Source of the DNA: Nematopogon swammerdamellus
Taxonomy: Eukaryota; Arthropoda; Insecta; Lepidoptera; Adelidae
Direction of reading: 5' to 3'
Assembly (NCBI GenBank): GCA_946902875.1
Contig: OX336345.1
Span: 13,485,395-13,549,394, forward strand
Length of the DNA stretch: 64,000 nt
Shown: positions 1-10,229 of the stretch, one piece after another
Layout of the letters: the number at the start of each line of letters is the position of its first letter
Numbering within the stretch: position 1 is the first letter of the stretch
Position numbers and translations under genes: made by a program
Notes under the pieces: model-generated
What the model was told of the DNA's origin: nothing
What the model saw: only the letters and a program-made list of their open reading frames with translations
Database searches by the model: none

Positions 1-1470
1 TGGATATATGCATATTCAGTATGGTTCGTCATCATTTATTTATTTTTTGTCATGTCCCGTTCATCAATGCAATATATAAGGAAGAACCGGGTAAAAAACC
101 TTACAGAACCTTTTTTTAATATAAATTACATACTAAGTTTTAATTACGTCAAATATAACATACTGTCTGAGCAAAATATACAAAATATTAAGTCGATCCA
201 TAAAAAATTATAATAAAATATAAAGAACATACGGTTCACTACACAACACCTTGTGATAATTGAAACAGTAACTAGGTACGTTGTTTATTCGCAGATTGAC
301 TTGCGGTATTTAAGTACGAGCCTATTATATATAGCTTAATTAGGCACCCATTAAAAGAAATGCTCTGTTAGTATAAAAATAAATTTAATGAAATATGTTG
401 TTTATATTTTATGATCGCCAACATTTTCGAAACCATAATATGAGAAGTTTCTTGAAGCTCAGCGACCAATTGAATATAACTCAACATGTTTGCTAGTCTA
501 CAGCAGGTTTTCAGCCTCATTCACTTAGTTGCGTACTTGGACCAGGAAACATAGACGTAATGATAATAAAATGTGAATAAGAGTAGGAATAGCTCAAAAA
601 ACTGTATTAGAATTTTGGCAAATGTACTTCTACTGCCTAGCTTTACTGTTACAAATGACAAGACAAATGAAACCCGAAACCTCGCATATAATATAGGCCT
701 AGATGCGATGGGATTGGGGTGCGGCGGCGGTACATCACAACGCCTCGTCTACGAAGCTAAGCAAACAGTGAACGTGCAAATTTACTAGGAACATAAAACT
801 GAAAAGCATAAAACTCCCATCCGGTTTACACCTACAAACATAAATGGGCGTCATACGTTGAGCTGTCGTCAGTGCAACGCCCCCTCCCTCATCTACCCCT
901 CACCCCCGCTGTAGGCTGTAGTAATCTGAGCTGTATTCGCTCGACATCATTCAATCGACTTGAATCGCTCAACTCGGCCGATCCAGCGGCTCCATTCACG
1001 AACGTTGAGGATGGCGTCATATTATGAACTCAAACATTCGGTCGAGTTTGGTCCTTCGGAACCGGATCGACTTCACGTGTTTGTTTAGGTATACATAGGT
1101 TATTAGGTTAGGCTAACATAACCTGCTAGTGTATCGAATTTTGTCATCGTTTGTCATTTTCTTCTCACGTTTACACGTCGTTAAGGCGGTGGCACGACAG
1201 GAGCCAAACAAACTGTGAATTTACAATGTCCTGCGTGAGGAACTCGGCGCGAAATGGAAGCGACTTGACATAGGGGGCGTGATATCAAACTCGCAGTCCT
1301 TACTAGTGTAATTTAAAATTTACTTTAATCAACGTTGTCATTTTCAGCACTTCAGTTTACTGTGAGTAATTGCGAGCCTCGCGTGACCCTTCACGCATTA
1401 GTTGTAATGGCGTACTACTTGAGTTTGTTTTTAACTGCAATCTGGTGACAAAAATAATCTTTTCTCACTG
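1..1470. other. AT-rich noncoding DNA, nothing recognised
   Basis: No exon, RNA or clear repeat was recognised. The short open frame at 573-788 has no recognisable domain and is treated as chance. Confidence 0.5.
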
Positions 1471-1658
1471 GAGTCCTTAGTGACTTACTCTTTCTATGGA
1501 GTACATGGTTTATCTGATCGTTCACCGATCTGCATGCTCGACCTTCGGCCTCGCCCTTAGTGACTTACCTGAACGCAGCTCGGCCTTCGGCCTCGCCCTT
1601 AGTCACCTACTTTATCCTTTTCGAATTTCATGAGAGCGAAGCCGCGGGCAAAAGCTAG
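1471..1658 (+). mobile_element. Short Helitron-like 3' end with two hairpin units
   Basis: Two units with CTCGG/GGCCTTCGGCCTCGCC are followed by a conserved end (TTTCATGAGAGCGAAGCCGC, GGGCAAAAG) and CTAG just before T. CTAG preceded by a GC-rich stretch fits a Helitron 3' terminus. Longer relatives lie at 8-10, 49-51 and 53-55 kb. Confidence 0.55.
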
Positions 1659-2467
1659 TCCTATAAAAAATATGATTCTTCAGGCCCATCCGGAGCCCCT
1701 GAGTGCTGAACTCGATCCGCTCGCGGCTATGCCGAGCTCTGCTTATTGGTGTGAGTTTGTAGAGGCATAATGGTCGCGGGTTCTATACAGACTTCAATCA
1801 TGGCGGTGAATGCATTCACTGCGCTGCGGTCGAACTAGGTTGTTTTTACTGGGAGAGCTGCACAAATCGAACTTCGTCTAAATAACTCCTCACCAAAAGA
1901 TTGGATGAGAATTGACTGATAGCCAGTGGACCGTCTTTGAGCACCCAAACATAAAAACGACACATGTAAAATGTCAAATAAAATATTTATTGTTAAATTT
2001 GTTTTTAAATTAAGTAAATTTCAAACAACCAAAAATCCCTCTAAGGGATAAGTCCGTCTGTGCCCTCCGTCGAAATTACATATCGGATGTTTCTGTAAAA
2101 TGTGTTTTGGAGCAATAAAATATATCCATCCTTCTTTCTATTTATCTAAATATAAGGCGCAAGTTTGACCTTCATCCTGGAAGACAACACTGAAAGTCAT
2201 GGTTGAAGCTGAAATATGAAAATCATATGTTGGTAGTAGGATATGACGAAAATGTTTCCGATTCGTTCAGAAAAATATAAAAGGGAAAACGTACTGTAGG
2301 GAAAACGACGACCCTCACTAAAGTTGTCTCTTGGTACCATGTCGTGCATATATAACGTGTGGACTCTTTCTGTAAACACGTGTGTGCTTCAATTAGGTCA
2401 ATTTTCCACAGCAGCTGACCAGGGAATTACTCGTAATCCACACCCACGACTTATTTTTATCACAAAT
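1659..2467. other. Noncoding; contains a probable LINE 3' end
   Basis: Around 2037-2125 the motif CTCTAAGGGATAAGTCCG followed by GCAATAAAATATAT resembles the 3' end of lepidopteran LINEs. The rest shows nothing recognisable. Confidence 0.35.
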
Positions 2468-2520
2468 TAGCTTTTGCCCTCGGCTTCGCTCGCATGAAAT
2501 TCAAAAAGGACAAAGTCGTC
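2468..2520 (-). mobile_element. Helitron-like 3' terminus, isolated
   Basis: On the minus strand the segment reads TTTCATGCGAGCGAAGCCGA, then GGGCAAAAGCTAA. This is the same terminal signature as at 1658 and 10128, ending CTAA. No body of the element is visible next to it. Confidence 0.45.
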
Positions 2521-5321
2521 GCATTGTGTTTTCGAAAAACTCCGAATTAGCGTCGTAATAAATAAATTGAAAAGGGACTTTCGAATGATTCTCATTGTTG
2601 TTTACTTTAGGATTCTATGCTCCGCAAAATATATAGATAATCTAACTAACACGAGAACTAATCGTGCTGGGGCCAGGGATAGCACTCGTACCTAATTAGA
2701 ACGGGAAACATAAGTCATAATTGCACATTTCAGCAACATCTATGCACCTAGATCTTCAATAGATGCATTGCATTGTTCCGATTTAATTTGAACTTCCTTA
2801 GTAAATTTGCGATAACTTCCCTCATACATGACGTAGAAAGAAAGCATATTTTCTCCTAAACGTACAGATTCAAGGACTAACGAATAATGGTTTCGAAAAT
2901 ACGGGGAATTTATTGAGTTACCGACTTGTCTCTGCACAAACAACTAATTACCTACGTGACGACAGAGGAAGAAAACCTGCTGAAAGCTACAGCTCTTCAA
3001 AGTCGCAGCGACAACATTCCCTATTTAACTCTACCTTACAAAACTGTCATTGTCTCCAAGTAGATTTTTCTTTGGGCGTACCAGGACGTTTCGGATGCAC
3101 TCTTGATACAAAAGTTTGTTGGCTCTTGTTAAGAACTTGACTGAATCTGGTAAGTGGGTGTTTTGTGGGCCACTTAGCACAGTGGCTATAGAGAAAGGGT
3201 GGTCAGCGTGATGGTTGAAAAAAGCGATCAAGTCCGGGTCTAACTCGCGTGGAGAGGATTCCGTACGATTCCGTTTTCAGACTTAGGATTTTTGTTTAGG
3301 TTCTCATGTAAACTATAAGAGAGGCCCTAAATAGGTACCCGAAAAATCGTGACTTCTCACGATTTGCCGTCGGTTGTTCAAATTATAATCTAGCCCTTTT
3401 ATTATTCCATTGTTAGACCTAGGCCTCCCTCAAAACGCCATTATTCATATGAGCTGAGCAGTGAGGAAGATGAGAATCCGCAGTTAATAAAGTGGTTTTC
3501 GCTCGATAGGATAAAATTAAAATTAATATTAATAAAATTTAAACTATTTTTATCCTTCTTATCCAATATGAATTAAATACTTTTTATACCAATATTGGTT
3601 CTAGTTATTGTTATTATATTTATTATTTATATTACCAATTAAAAAAACACATATTTATTATTATATTTCGACCTAATTGTCGTCGTCAGTAAATTCGACA
3701 TGTTGTCTTATCCAATATGGATTATGACAAATCATTTAAATCTTACTCTACGTAATTGTTTTGAGTGATTTTGATTTTGATTTTATTTTCTCTGTTTTCC
3801 TCTATTCTCTTCTCTTCACTCTAGTTCTACTCTGCATATTATAAAACGTAGCGTCTGTCGTGTCTCGAGTCTCTACGGCTCAATCGATTTATAGAAGTGA
3901 AATTTTAAAATCATCTCTTCTCTTCTATTATCTTCTACTTCTTCTCTATCTCTACATATTATGTTCGCTTTAAGGAGAAAATTTAAAGAAACAGTACATA
4001 AAATAAACAAAGAAAATAGATGAGTGCTGTTCCGTGTGACAAAATGTGTGTACAGGTTGTATGCACATAGGTTATAGAGATCTGTCTGTATGTAATACTC
4101 GTGATGTTCCTGCCGCGTTCGAAGTTTACGAGTCCATCCGGGCGGGTAACACTCAGCAATGAGGGTGCAAATAAAAAAAACTTTTCCGACAGTGTCAACT
4201 TCCCAGTCGCCTCCCTGTGTGCACTTTTTTATTTAAATAATTTATGAAACACGACTCAAGCGTTCTATGCTAATAGTCTCACTCCGCGCTATATGCAAGT
4301 TTTTTTTAAAGCTCTTCTCGTTTTCTCGAAGCTTTCATGCAAATCTTGCATTACCTTCGCTGAGCCTGTGTATACGAAAATTACCAGCGCTCTGCACTAG
4401 CCAGACGCCTTAAAATCATAAGAAAATTGAAGTTATAGTATAATGAGAAAAACGTTTTAAATTGGGTAAATCCTTGGACTATCTCGAAAAGTGATGTTTA
4501 TAGTTACTAGCCTAGATAGACTAGACTAGACTTGAATTTCCGGGCACTATGTTAAAATTTAGAATGAGAGGATACGTTTTACAAAATATCATACTCTGCA
4601 CATAAAGTAACAATAGAACAGTTGTGAACGAAAATGAACATTTTATCGTTAAATCTTAACGAACGTTCGAACGTTTTCTGACTTTAAGTTGTTACATACC
4701 TAATGTATGTACAATGATGTGTCCTCGAACGTACAACAATGAACTGTTGCCTCTTATCTAATACACTAACATTTTCCTTGCTGAAACACTGATAAAAGTT
4801 TGCTATGTTCGAGTATCCCGGCTGAAACAGAACGGTGGCCGTTGAGTGGTTCGGGATATGTTGTGCAACTCAGATACGATGGACCTTCAGTGTCCTTTCA
4901 ACACCGTCTGGAGGCCAATTCACTCGAAGCATTTTTGACCATTTTTGACGAACAATTATTACGACTACTTTCGGAAAAAAAGTGAATTGCGTTATTTCGA
5001 GTAAAATGTACGCATTGTTATATCCTAGCGATGTTTACATGAGTAAAAAGTGCTATTTCTAGTTAGTGTTCATCATTAACTTGCAAAATCAGCTATTTTC
5101 CTCCATGTGGCTGAGGAATAGCAATATTTATAACTCAAGAATGGTTCAACCTATTTACTTGCGGTTGTTGCGTATTGAATGCAACATATCTCCGTCAGGT
5201 TATATGCATCACGGTATCATTCATATGAGCGGAGCAGTTGGGTGTGGATTGAACCGAATCAACATTGGAAATAAAAAATCATTATTAACACCTAAGTCTA
5301 ACCTTTTATTTTTATAGAAAG
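2521..5321. other. AT-rich noncoding region, no gene recognised
   Basis: No coding signal was recognised. Around 3235-3320 the text resembles the GTCRAGTTCGAGTCGAG units repeated at 20.15-20.5 kb. Pyrimidine-rich TCTTCTCTTC runs occur at 3780-3960. Confidence 0.4.
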
Positions 5322-5445
5322 CGCGACATGGGGCGCCTCCGCGCCGAGCCACCTATAAGGTGTCTAACGACGCCCATGGACATTCAGTCGTACGCGGGGG
5401 TTGCTAATGCCATGCCGGCCTGACTGACAGGCCTCACAACCTACA
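5322..5445. repeat. Fragment of an interspersed repeat (GCCCATGGACATTC type)
   Basis: The GC-rich block with ACGACGCCCATGGACATTCA and GGGGGTTGCTAATGCC resembles a common lepidopteran interspersed repeat. Its class cannot be settled here. Confidence 0.3.
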
Positions 5446-7278
5446 TATAGGCACCTTTTTTTACAGATATAGTTTCAGTGCCTAAATTTATGGCAGGTAC
5501 AGTCCAGGTACAGTGACTACAAGAATTTCACTGATAGTGTACTGGCCCGCTGTTAGTTAGGTTAAACTAACCCATAGCGCCGAATTAAGCTTTCTACTAA
5601 TTATCTAGTCTGAGTAGACACGGACATGTACGGTCAAAAGCGATTGTCTGTTACATCGGTATTCGGTAAGATAATGATTGTCAGGCGAATAAGTACTGGA
5701 ATACGAACTAACTAATAAATAACTTTACAATAAACCTCATAATAATCTTATTTATAGGTAAATAAGTTCTCTACGAACGTTAGTTAAGAGTATAATTATA
5801 ATGTAAAGTCAAGGTTAGCGTGATGGTACATGGCTTAATAATATACATAAATATTAAGTAAATGTATTAAGTTGTTCGCGAGTTGTCAGTGAATATATAC
5901 ACACTGACAGCAGACGTTGCATTTTACAATAATATGTAGTATACTCGGACATAAATGTTTTAAAAAATATATCCACACCGATAAAGTAACTTAAGCTTCG
6001 TTTCAGAAGAGACACTGAGCCAGAGAGGCGTACATTTCAGTGTTGAAACAGCCAATTTGTTCACGACCACGCTGGCCTCAAAGGGTCACATACGACCTTC
6101 GATCACTCACCGCGGGCCCTTTGTCTACACAAGCCGCACTTTAAATTGTTTACACCGAGAGAATGCAAACGAATAGAACAGTCTCACTTTACATGTAATT
6201 ATTTACTTCATCCTCAACATGAATTCACTCAATTTGCGTCAGACAGGCTTTGATAACGATGCATGAGTCCACAATAGAGATTGACCCTACCTATATTAGT
6301 AATTCCAACTTTGTGCACATACGTTTATGACTTTTCACTTGCTCGATGAGTGGATGACTTCCATTATTTCTCAAATATTTTATTTACACCTAAGTCTAAC
6401 CTAACCATATGGGCAACCTTTTTTACCCTATTGATTCAGAGATGTGTAGTTGTGGTGCCAACATTTATCACAGGGTATAGTGACTACAAGAATTTGAAGA
6501 CCTGCCACTGTACGTCGTATTCTTAAACTGAAATGTTACATATTATTACAAAGGGACATTTCAAATTGCATACGAAAGTTATTTGCACCTGCTCGAATTT
6601 CATGCGGGCAAAAGGTTGTACTTAATATTAATCTTGACTTTTGTTAACAAAGAAATTAATCACAAAGTTTCGAAGAAAAGTGCCTCTACTCTTGGAAAAT
6701 TCAGCGCTCCATAAAATTACAGATTAAGTTCAGAATATTTGCCAGCCTACTGTGGCTAGATTCAGTACAATACAATTCCACCGTCCTTCATTGCTGCCGT
6801 CGCGTCGTCGCCGTGTTGATTCGCGCAGTACCGTAGCGTGGGATTGAGAGGCAAGGGGGCGCGGGCGGTGGGGCGGTTGTGGATTTTATATTTTTTTTAT
6901 TTTAATAGATATACCCGTACTTATGTATTTATAGTGTAGGTCCCAGATTCGCGTACCCGTAATAAAAGGAATCATGAAGCGACATCGATACATTTGGATC
7001 GAAGAGAACGAGACGACAATAGAAGTATGTTGTTGACATTTGTTTACTGTACATTTTCAGCGAAATATTGACTAGAAAATATCTTTAAGGTTTACATAGA
7101 TCCGTCTTTTAAGATAAGATCATTTTCTATCTATCAATTTTCTATTTATTCATTGCCTTAATTACAAAGAAAATTATACTTCTTAAGTTTAGACATGCCT
7201 ATCACACTAGCCTCTTCGCATGAAATATAGAGGCTCTACATCACACCAAACACAGCTCGTTTGTCTACATCGTACTTT
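5446..7278. other. Noncoding, nothing recognised
   Basis: The region is AT-rich with a small GC-rich patch near 6780-6880. No exon or element ends were found. Confidence 0.4.
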
Positions 7279-7607
7279 GTGAGGCCGGTACTTAAAAAGA
7301 ATAGCCCCACTGCATCTCTCCCCGTGCATGTCGTAAAAGGCGACTAAGGAATAAGGACGAGATGCCGTGCTAAAGGGCGACAGGCTTGTCACCTCTCACC
7401 TTGGCACGGTCCTTCCACCGAGTCGTGCGGTGGGTGGGTTTTTGTGCCTTACTTGCTGCTTGATAGTTATCTTGTCCGAATACTTTGCTAAACGTGGTGG
7501 TCGATGTTGTGTTGCAATTTTCTAGAGTTCTTGCAGCACAACACCGATTACTGTGCTTACCCTGATTATCAGGATACAGCGTGTGTGGTATGTATGTATG
7601 TATGTAT
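7279..7607 (+). mobile_element. Non-autonomous retroelement with (TATG)n tail, copy 1
   Basis: It contains CCCCACTGCATCTCTCCCCG, TGTCGTAAAAGGCGACTAAG and ends GCGTGTGTGGTATGTATG repeated. Two further copies lie at 59890-60215 and 61562-61893 with the same order and tail. The microsatellite tail suggests LINE-type retroposition. Confidence 0.6.
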
Positions 7608-7792
7608 TATATTTTATTTTTATTTTTATTGAATTTATTGTTTTAATTATAATGTAATTTGGTTTAGATTTAAAAAAAATTGACATTATGTATTGAATTG
7701 AATTGATGTTTGATGATTGTAATGAATTTTTAATTGATTTTAATCTAAGATTTTAACTGTTAATTATTTTAATAATTTTAATTGTGACAATT

Positions 7793-8070
7793 GCGACTAA
7801 GGGATATGACTCCCTTCTTATATTACTAGGTTGTAGGGTTTAACCCGCCCGGGTTGGTACCACCGCACTGAATGAAAGGTCGGTCGAAACGGCTATGTAA
7901 ATAGTTTGTGTTTTCCGTCCAGTTCAGTGTAGCCGGCACGACCGAGGGGAGGCACTGACGTGGCACCAAGTTCACCCGGTGTTATGGGCTGACATCATGG
8001 ATGTTGTAGGTGATGTAAGCCAACCGTGTCAGTTTCCATAAAAAAAAAATTAAAAAAAATGGAAAATTGA
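7793..8070 (+). mobile_element. SINE 3' part (GGTTGGTACCACCGCACTG family)
   Basis: It runs from GCGACTAAGGGATATGACTC through GTTGGTACCACCGCACTGAA and GTGTAGCCGGCACGACC to an A-rich tail. It shares its 3' body with the chimeric SINEs at 28174-28560 and 57214-57605, but the tRNA/5S head is absent. Confidence 0.65.
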
Positions 8071-8859
8071 AATTGATTTTATGTAGGGGAAATCTATACA
8101 TATAATAAAATCGTAGAGGTAAGAAAGTCTGTACATTGAATGTATTCGGAAAAAAACTAACCAGGGTGGCTTAAAATGAGATACTGAACATGTTAGAACA
8201 GTTTTTAAAATTTTTGTTTGTTTGTTTGTTTGTCTGTACGCGCATCACGCAAAAACCACTGAACGGAATTAGACGAAACTTTGTATAGTGGCAGTTTATA
8301 TGCCGGGTTAACATAATACGTAAAAAAAAAATAACAAAAATAAAAAAAAATTAACAATTATAAACATTATTGCGCGTTTAAAATCACGTAGTCCAAAGTA
8401 CATAATTATATCTTTAGAACTGGCAGCAAATACAATTTGAATAAAATATTCATTCGAAATTTAAAAATAAGTAGATACAACGAAAATGACAGTTCTTTCT
8501 TTTTTATAACTTGAACACAATAGTCTATACATATCTATTCTTTCTATACATATCATAAAATCGTAAATGCAAAAATGTCTATTTGTACGCGCATCTCGCA
8601 AAAACCACTGAACGGAATTTGACGAAACTTTTTATAGTGACAGTGTATATCCCGGATGAACATAATAATTAAAAAATATAATAAAAATCACGTACAATCC
8701 ACAGTAAAGGTAAAAAACTATTTTAAATGTCATGTTGACAACGGAGAACTGTCATCTCGACGTGAGCTGGCCGGTGACAAATTGTGTGATAAATAAAAAT
8801 AATAATTGAAAGTCGAAGTTATGTCGCTGTCATTGGTGCAATAAAATTTATATATCTGT

Positions 8860-9250
8860 TGCCCGCGGCTTCGCTCGCGTGAAATTCGTATTAAAAAAAA
8901 AAGAAAGTAAGTAACTAAAGGCGGGTCCGAAGGCGGATCTGCGCTCACGTAAACGATATTCTTTCTCGATGAAAGTAACTAAGGGCGAGGCGGAAGGCGG
9001 AGCTGAGTTCAGGAAGAAGAAAAACATTCTTGAAGAAAGTAAGTAACTAAGGGCGAGGCCGAAGGCCGAGCTCTATTCTGGAAGACCATAAACCTTCTCG
9101 AAGAAAGTAAGTAACTATGGGCGAGGCCGCAGGCCGAGCTGCGTTCAGGAAGAAGCTAAACCATCTCGAAGAAAGCAAGTAACTAAGGGCGAGGCCGAAG
9201 GCCGAGCTGCGTTCAGGAAGAAGCTAAACCATCTCGAATAAAGTTAATTA
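8860..9250 (-). repeat. GGCCGAAGGCC hairpin array, inverted orientation
   Basis: About five units of roughly 65-70 bases each contain GGCGAGGCCGAAGGCCGAGC plus AAGAAAGTAAGTAACTAAGG. The first is introduced by GCCCGCGGCTTCGCTCGCGT, the reverse of the usual Helitron-like end. Confidence 0.75.
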
Positions 9251-9291
9251 ATATTAAGATTGAGTTAATTTAATTTAAATTTTATTATAAA

Positions 9292-9689
9292 GGCCACGCT
9301 TCTAACGGCAAATATACCGTGCATCCTAGAACCTCGCGGTTATTCCCGGCTGGATGGCAAGAGGCCCGATGCTATCACCTTAGTGCCATGGACTAAGGGT
9401 AGTTCTTTGATGTGGGACGCCACTTTTGTTCTCACATTGGCTCCAAGTCACGTTAGGACATCTTCAAGAGCGGCTGGCGCGGCCGAGGCTGGGGCGGAGA
9501 GCCTCAAACGCAGCAAACATAGAAATATATATATATTTTTTTGTCTGGTTGACGCAACTGGTGTCCCGCCATCAAGGGCTTATGTACTTCATTCAAAGGG
9601 TAAGCCTTGCCATCCAGCGGGGTAATGCCGCAAGTGCTCTAAGAACATTTGAAAATGCCCGTTTTGATAGTTATTTTAATGTTTGTTAG
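9292..9689 (+). pseudogene. C-terminal fragment of an invertebrate retroelement protein (PD..WDAT nuclease-like)
   Basis: The frame reads ILEPRGYSRLDGKRPDAITL, VPWTKGSSLMWDATFVLTLA, then SSRAAGAAEAGAESLKRSK. After a frame change it continues MYFIQRVSLAIQRGNAASAL to a stop. The same order is in the longer copy at 12871-14062 (EPSGVSRNDGKRPDG, LVWDATCVDTLAASY, YFRQRVSLAIQ). The stretch between the AAGAA and QRVSLAIQ segments is shorter than in the other copy, so this one is deleted and frameshifted. KRPD plus WDAT resembles a PD-(D/E)XK nuclease core, which is inference. Confidence 0.7.
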
Positions 9690-9759
9690 GTAGGTTTAAT
9701 TCTTTAGTTATTAATATTACTTTTTTATTTTTATGAAATAAATAGATTGAGTAAACGAT

Positions 9760-10090
9760 ATTATATTCTATCGAAGAAAGGAAGTCTTTAAGGGCGAGGC
9801 TCGAAGGCGGAAGAGGGTTTTTGGTTTACTTAAACGCAGCTCGGCCTTCGGCCTCGCACTTAGTTCCTTCCTTTCTTCCAGAAGGTTTATCGTCTTCTTG
9901 AACGCAGCTCGGCCTTCGGCCTCGCCCTTACTTACTTCCTTTATTTGAGAAAGGTTTATCGTTTACCTGAAAGCAGCTCGGCCTTCGGCCTCGCCCTTAG
10001 TTAGTTACTTTCTTTAAGAAGGTTTATCAATTACCTGAACGCAGCTCGGCCTTCGGCCTTGCCCTTAGTTACTTACATTCTTCTTTGGAA
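9760..10090 (+). repeat. GGCCTTCGGCC hairpin array, forward orientation
   Basis: About five units with GCAGCTCGGCCTTCGGCCTC and CCCTTAGTTACTTACTTTC, mirror-image to the array at 8860-9250. The two arrays flank the retroelement fragment. Confidence 0.75.
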
Positions 10091-10229
10091 TACGAATTTC
10101 ACGCGAGCGGAGCCGCGGGCTCAGCTAGTAATATATAAATTTAAGCTAATTTTGGATACCTATTTATCCAATATTGTCCCTTGTCGTGATTGGGACTGAG
10201 TGGGTATTTCGAATTTAATTTATTATTAT

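Larger units (their letters stand above)
8093..10128 (+). mobile_element. Helitron-like non-autonomous composite element
   Basis: The 5' part begins TCTATACATATAATAAAATC and has CGCGCATCACGCAAAAACCA (repeated near 8590). The 3' end reads GAGCGGAGCCGCGGGCTCAG followed by CTAG and T. TC at the start, CTAG at the end and the A/T flanks fit Helitrons. The body holds an inverted unit array (8860-9250), a retroelement coding fragment (9292-9689) and a forward unit array (9760-10090). No Rep or helicase gene is present. It may be two elements joined, because a second TCTATACATAT start occurs near 8522. Confidence 0.55.

Noticed and set aside
573..788. 71-codon plus-strand open frame near the window start
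   Set aside because: No domain, signal or splice context; length is within chance for this composition.
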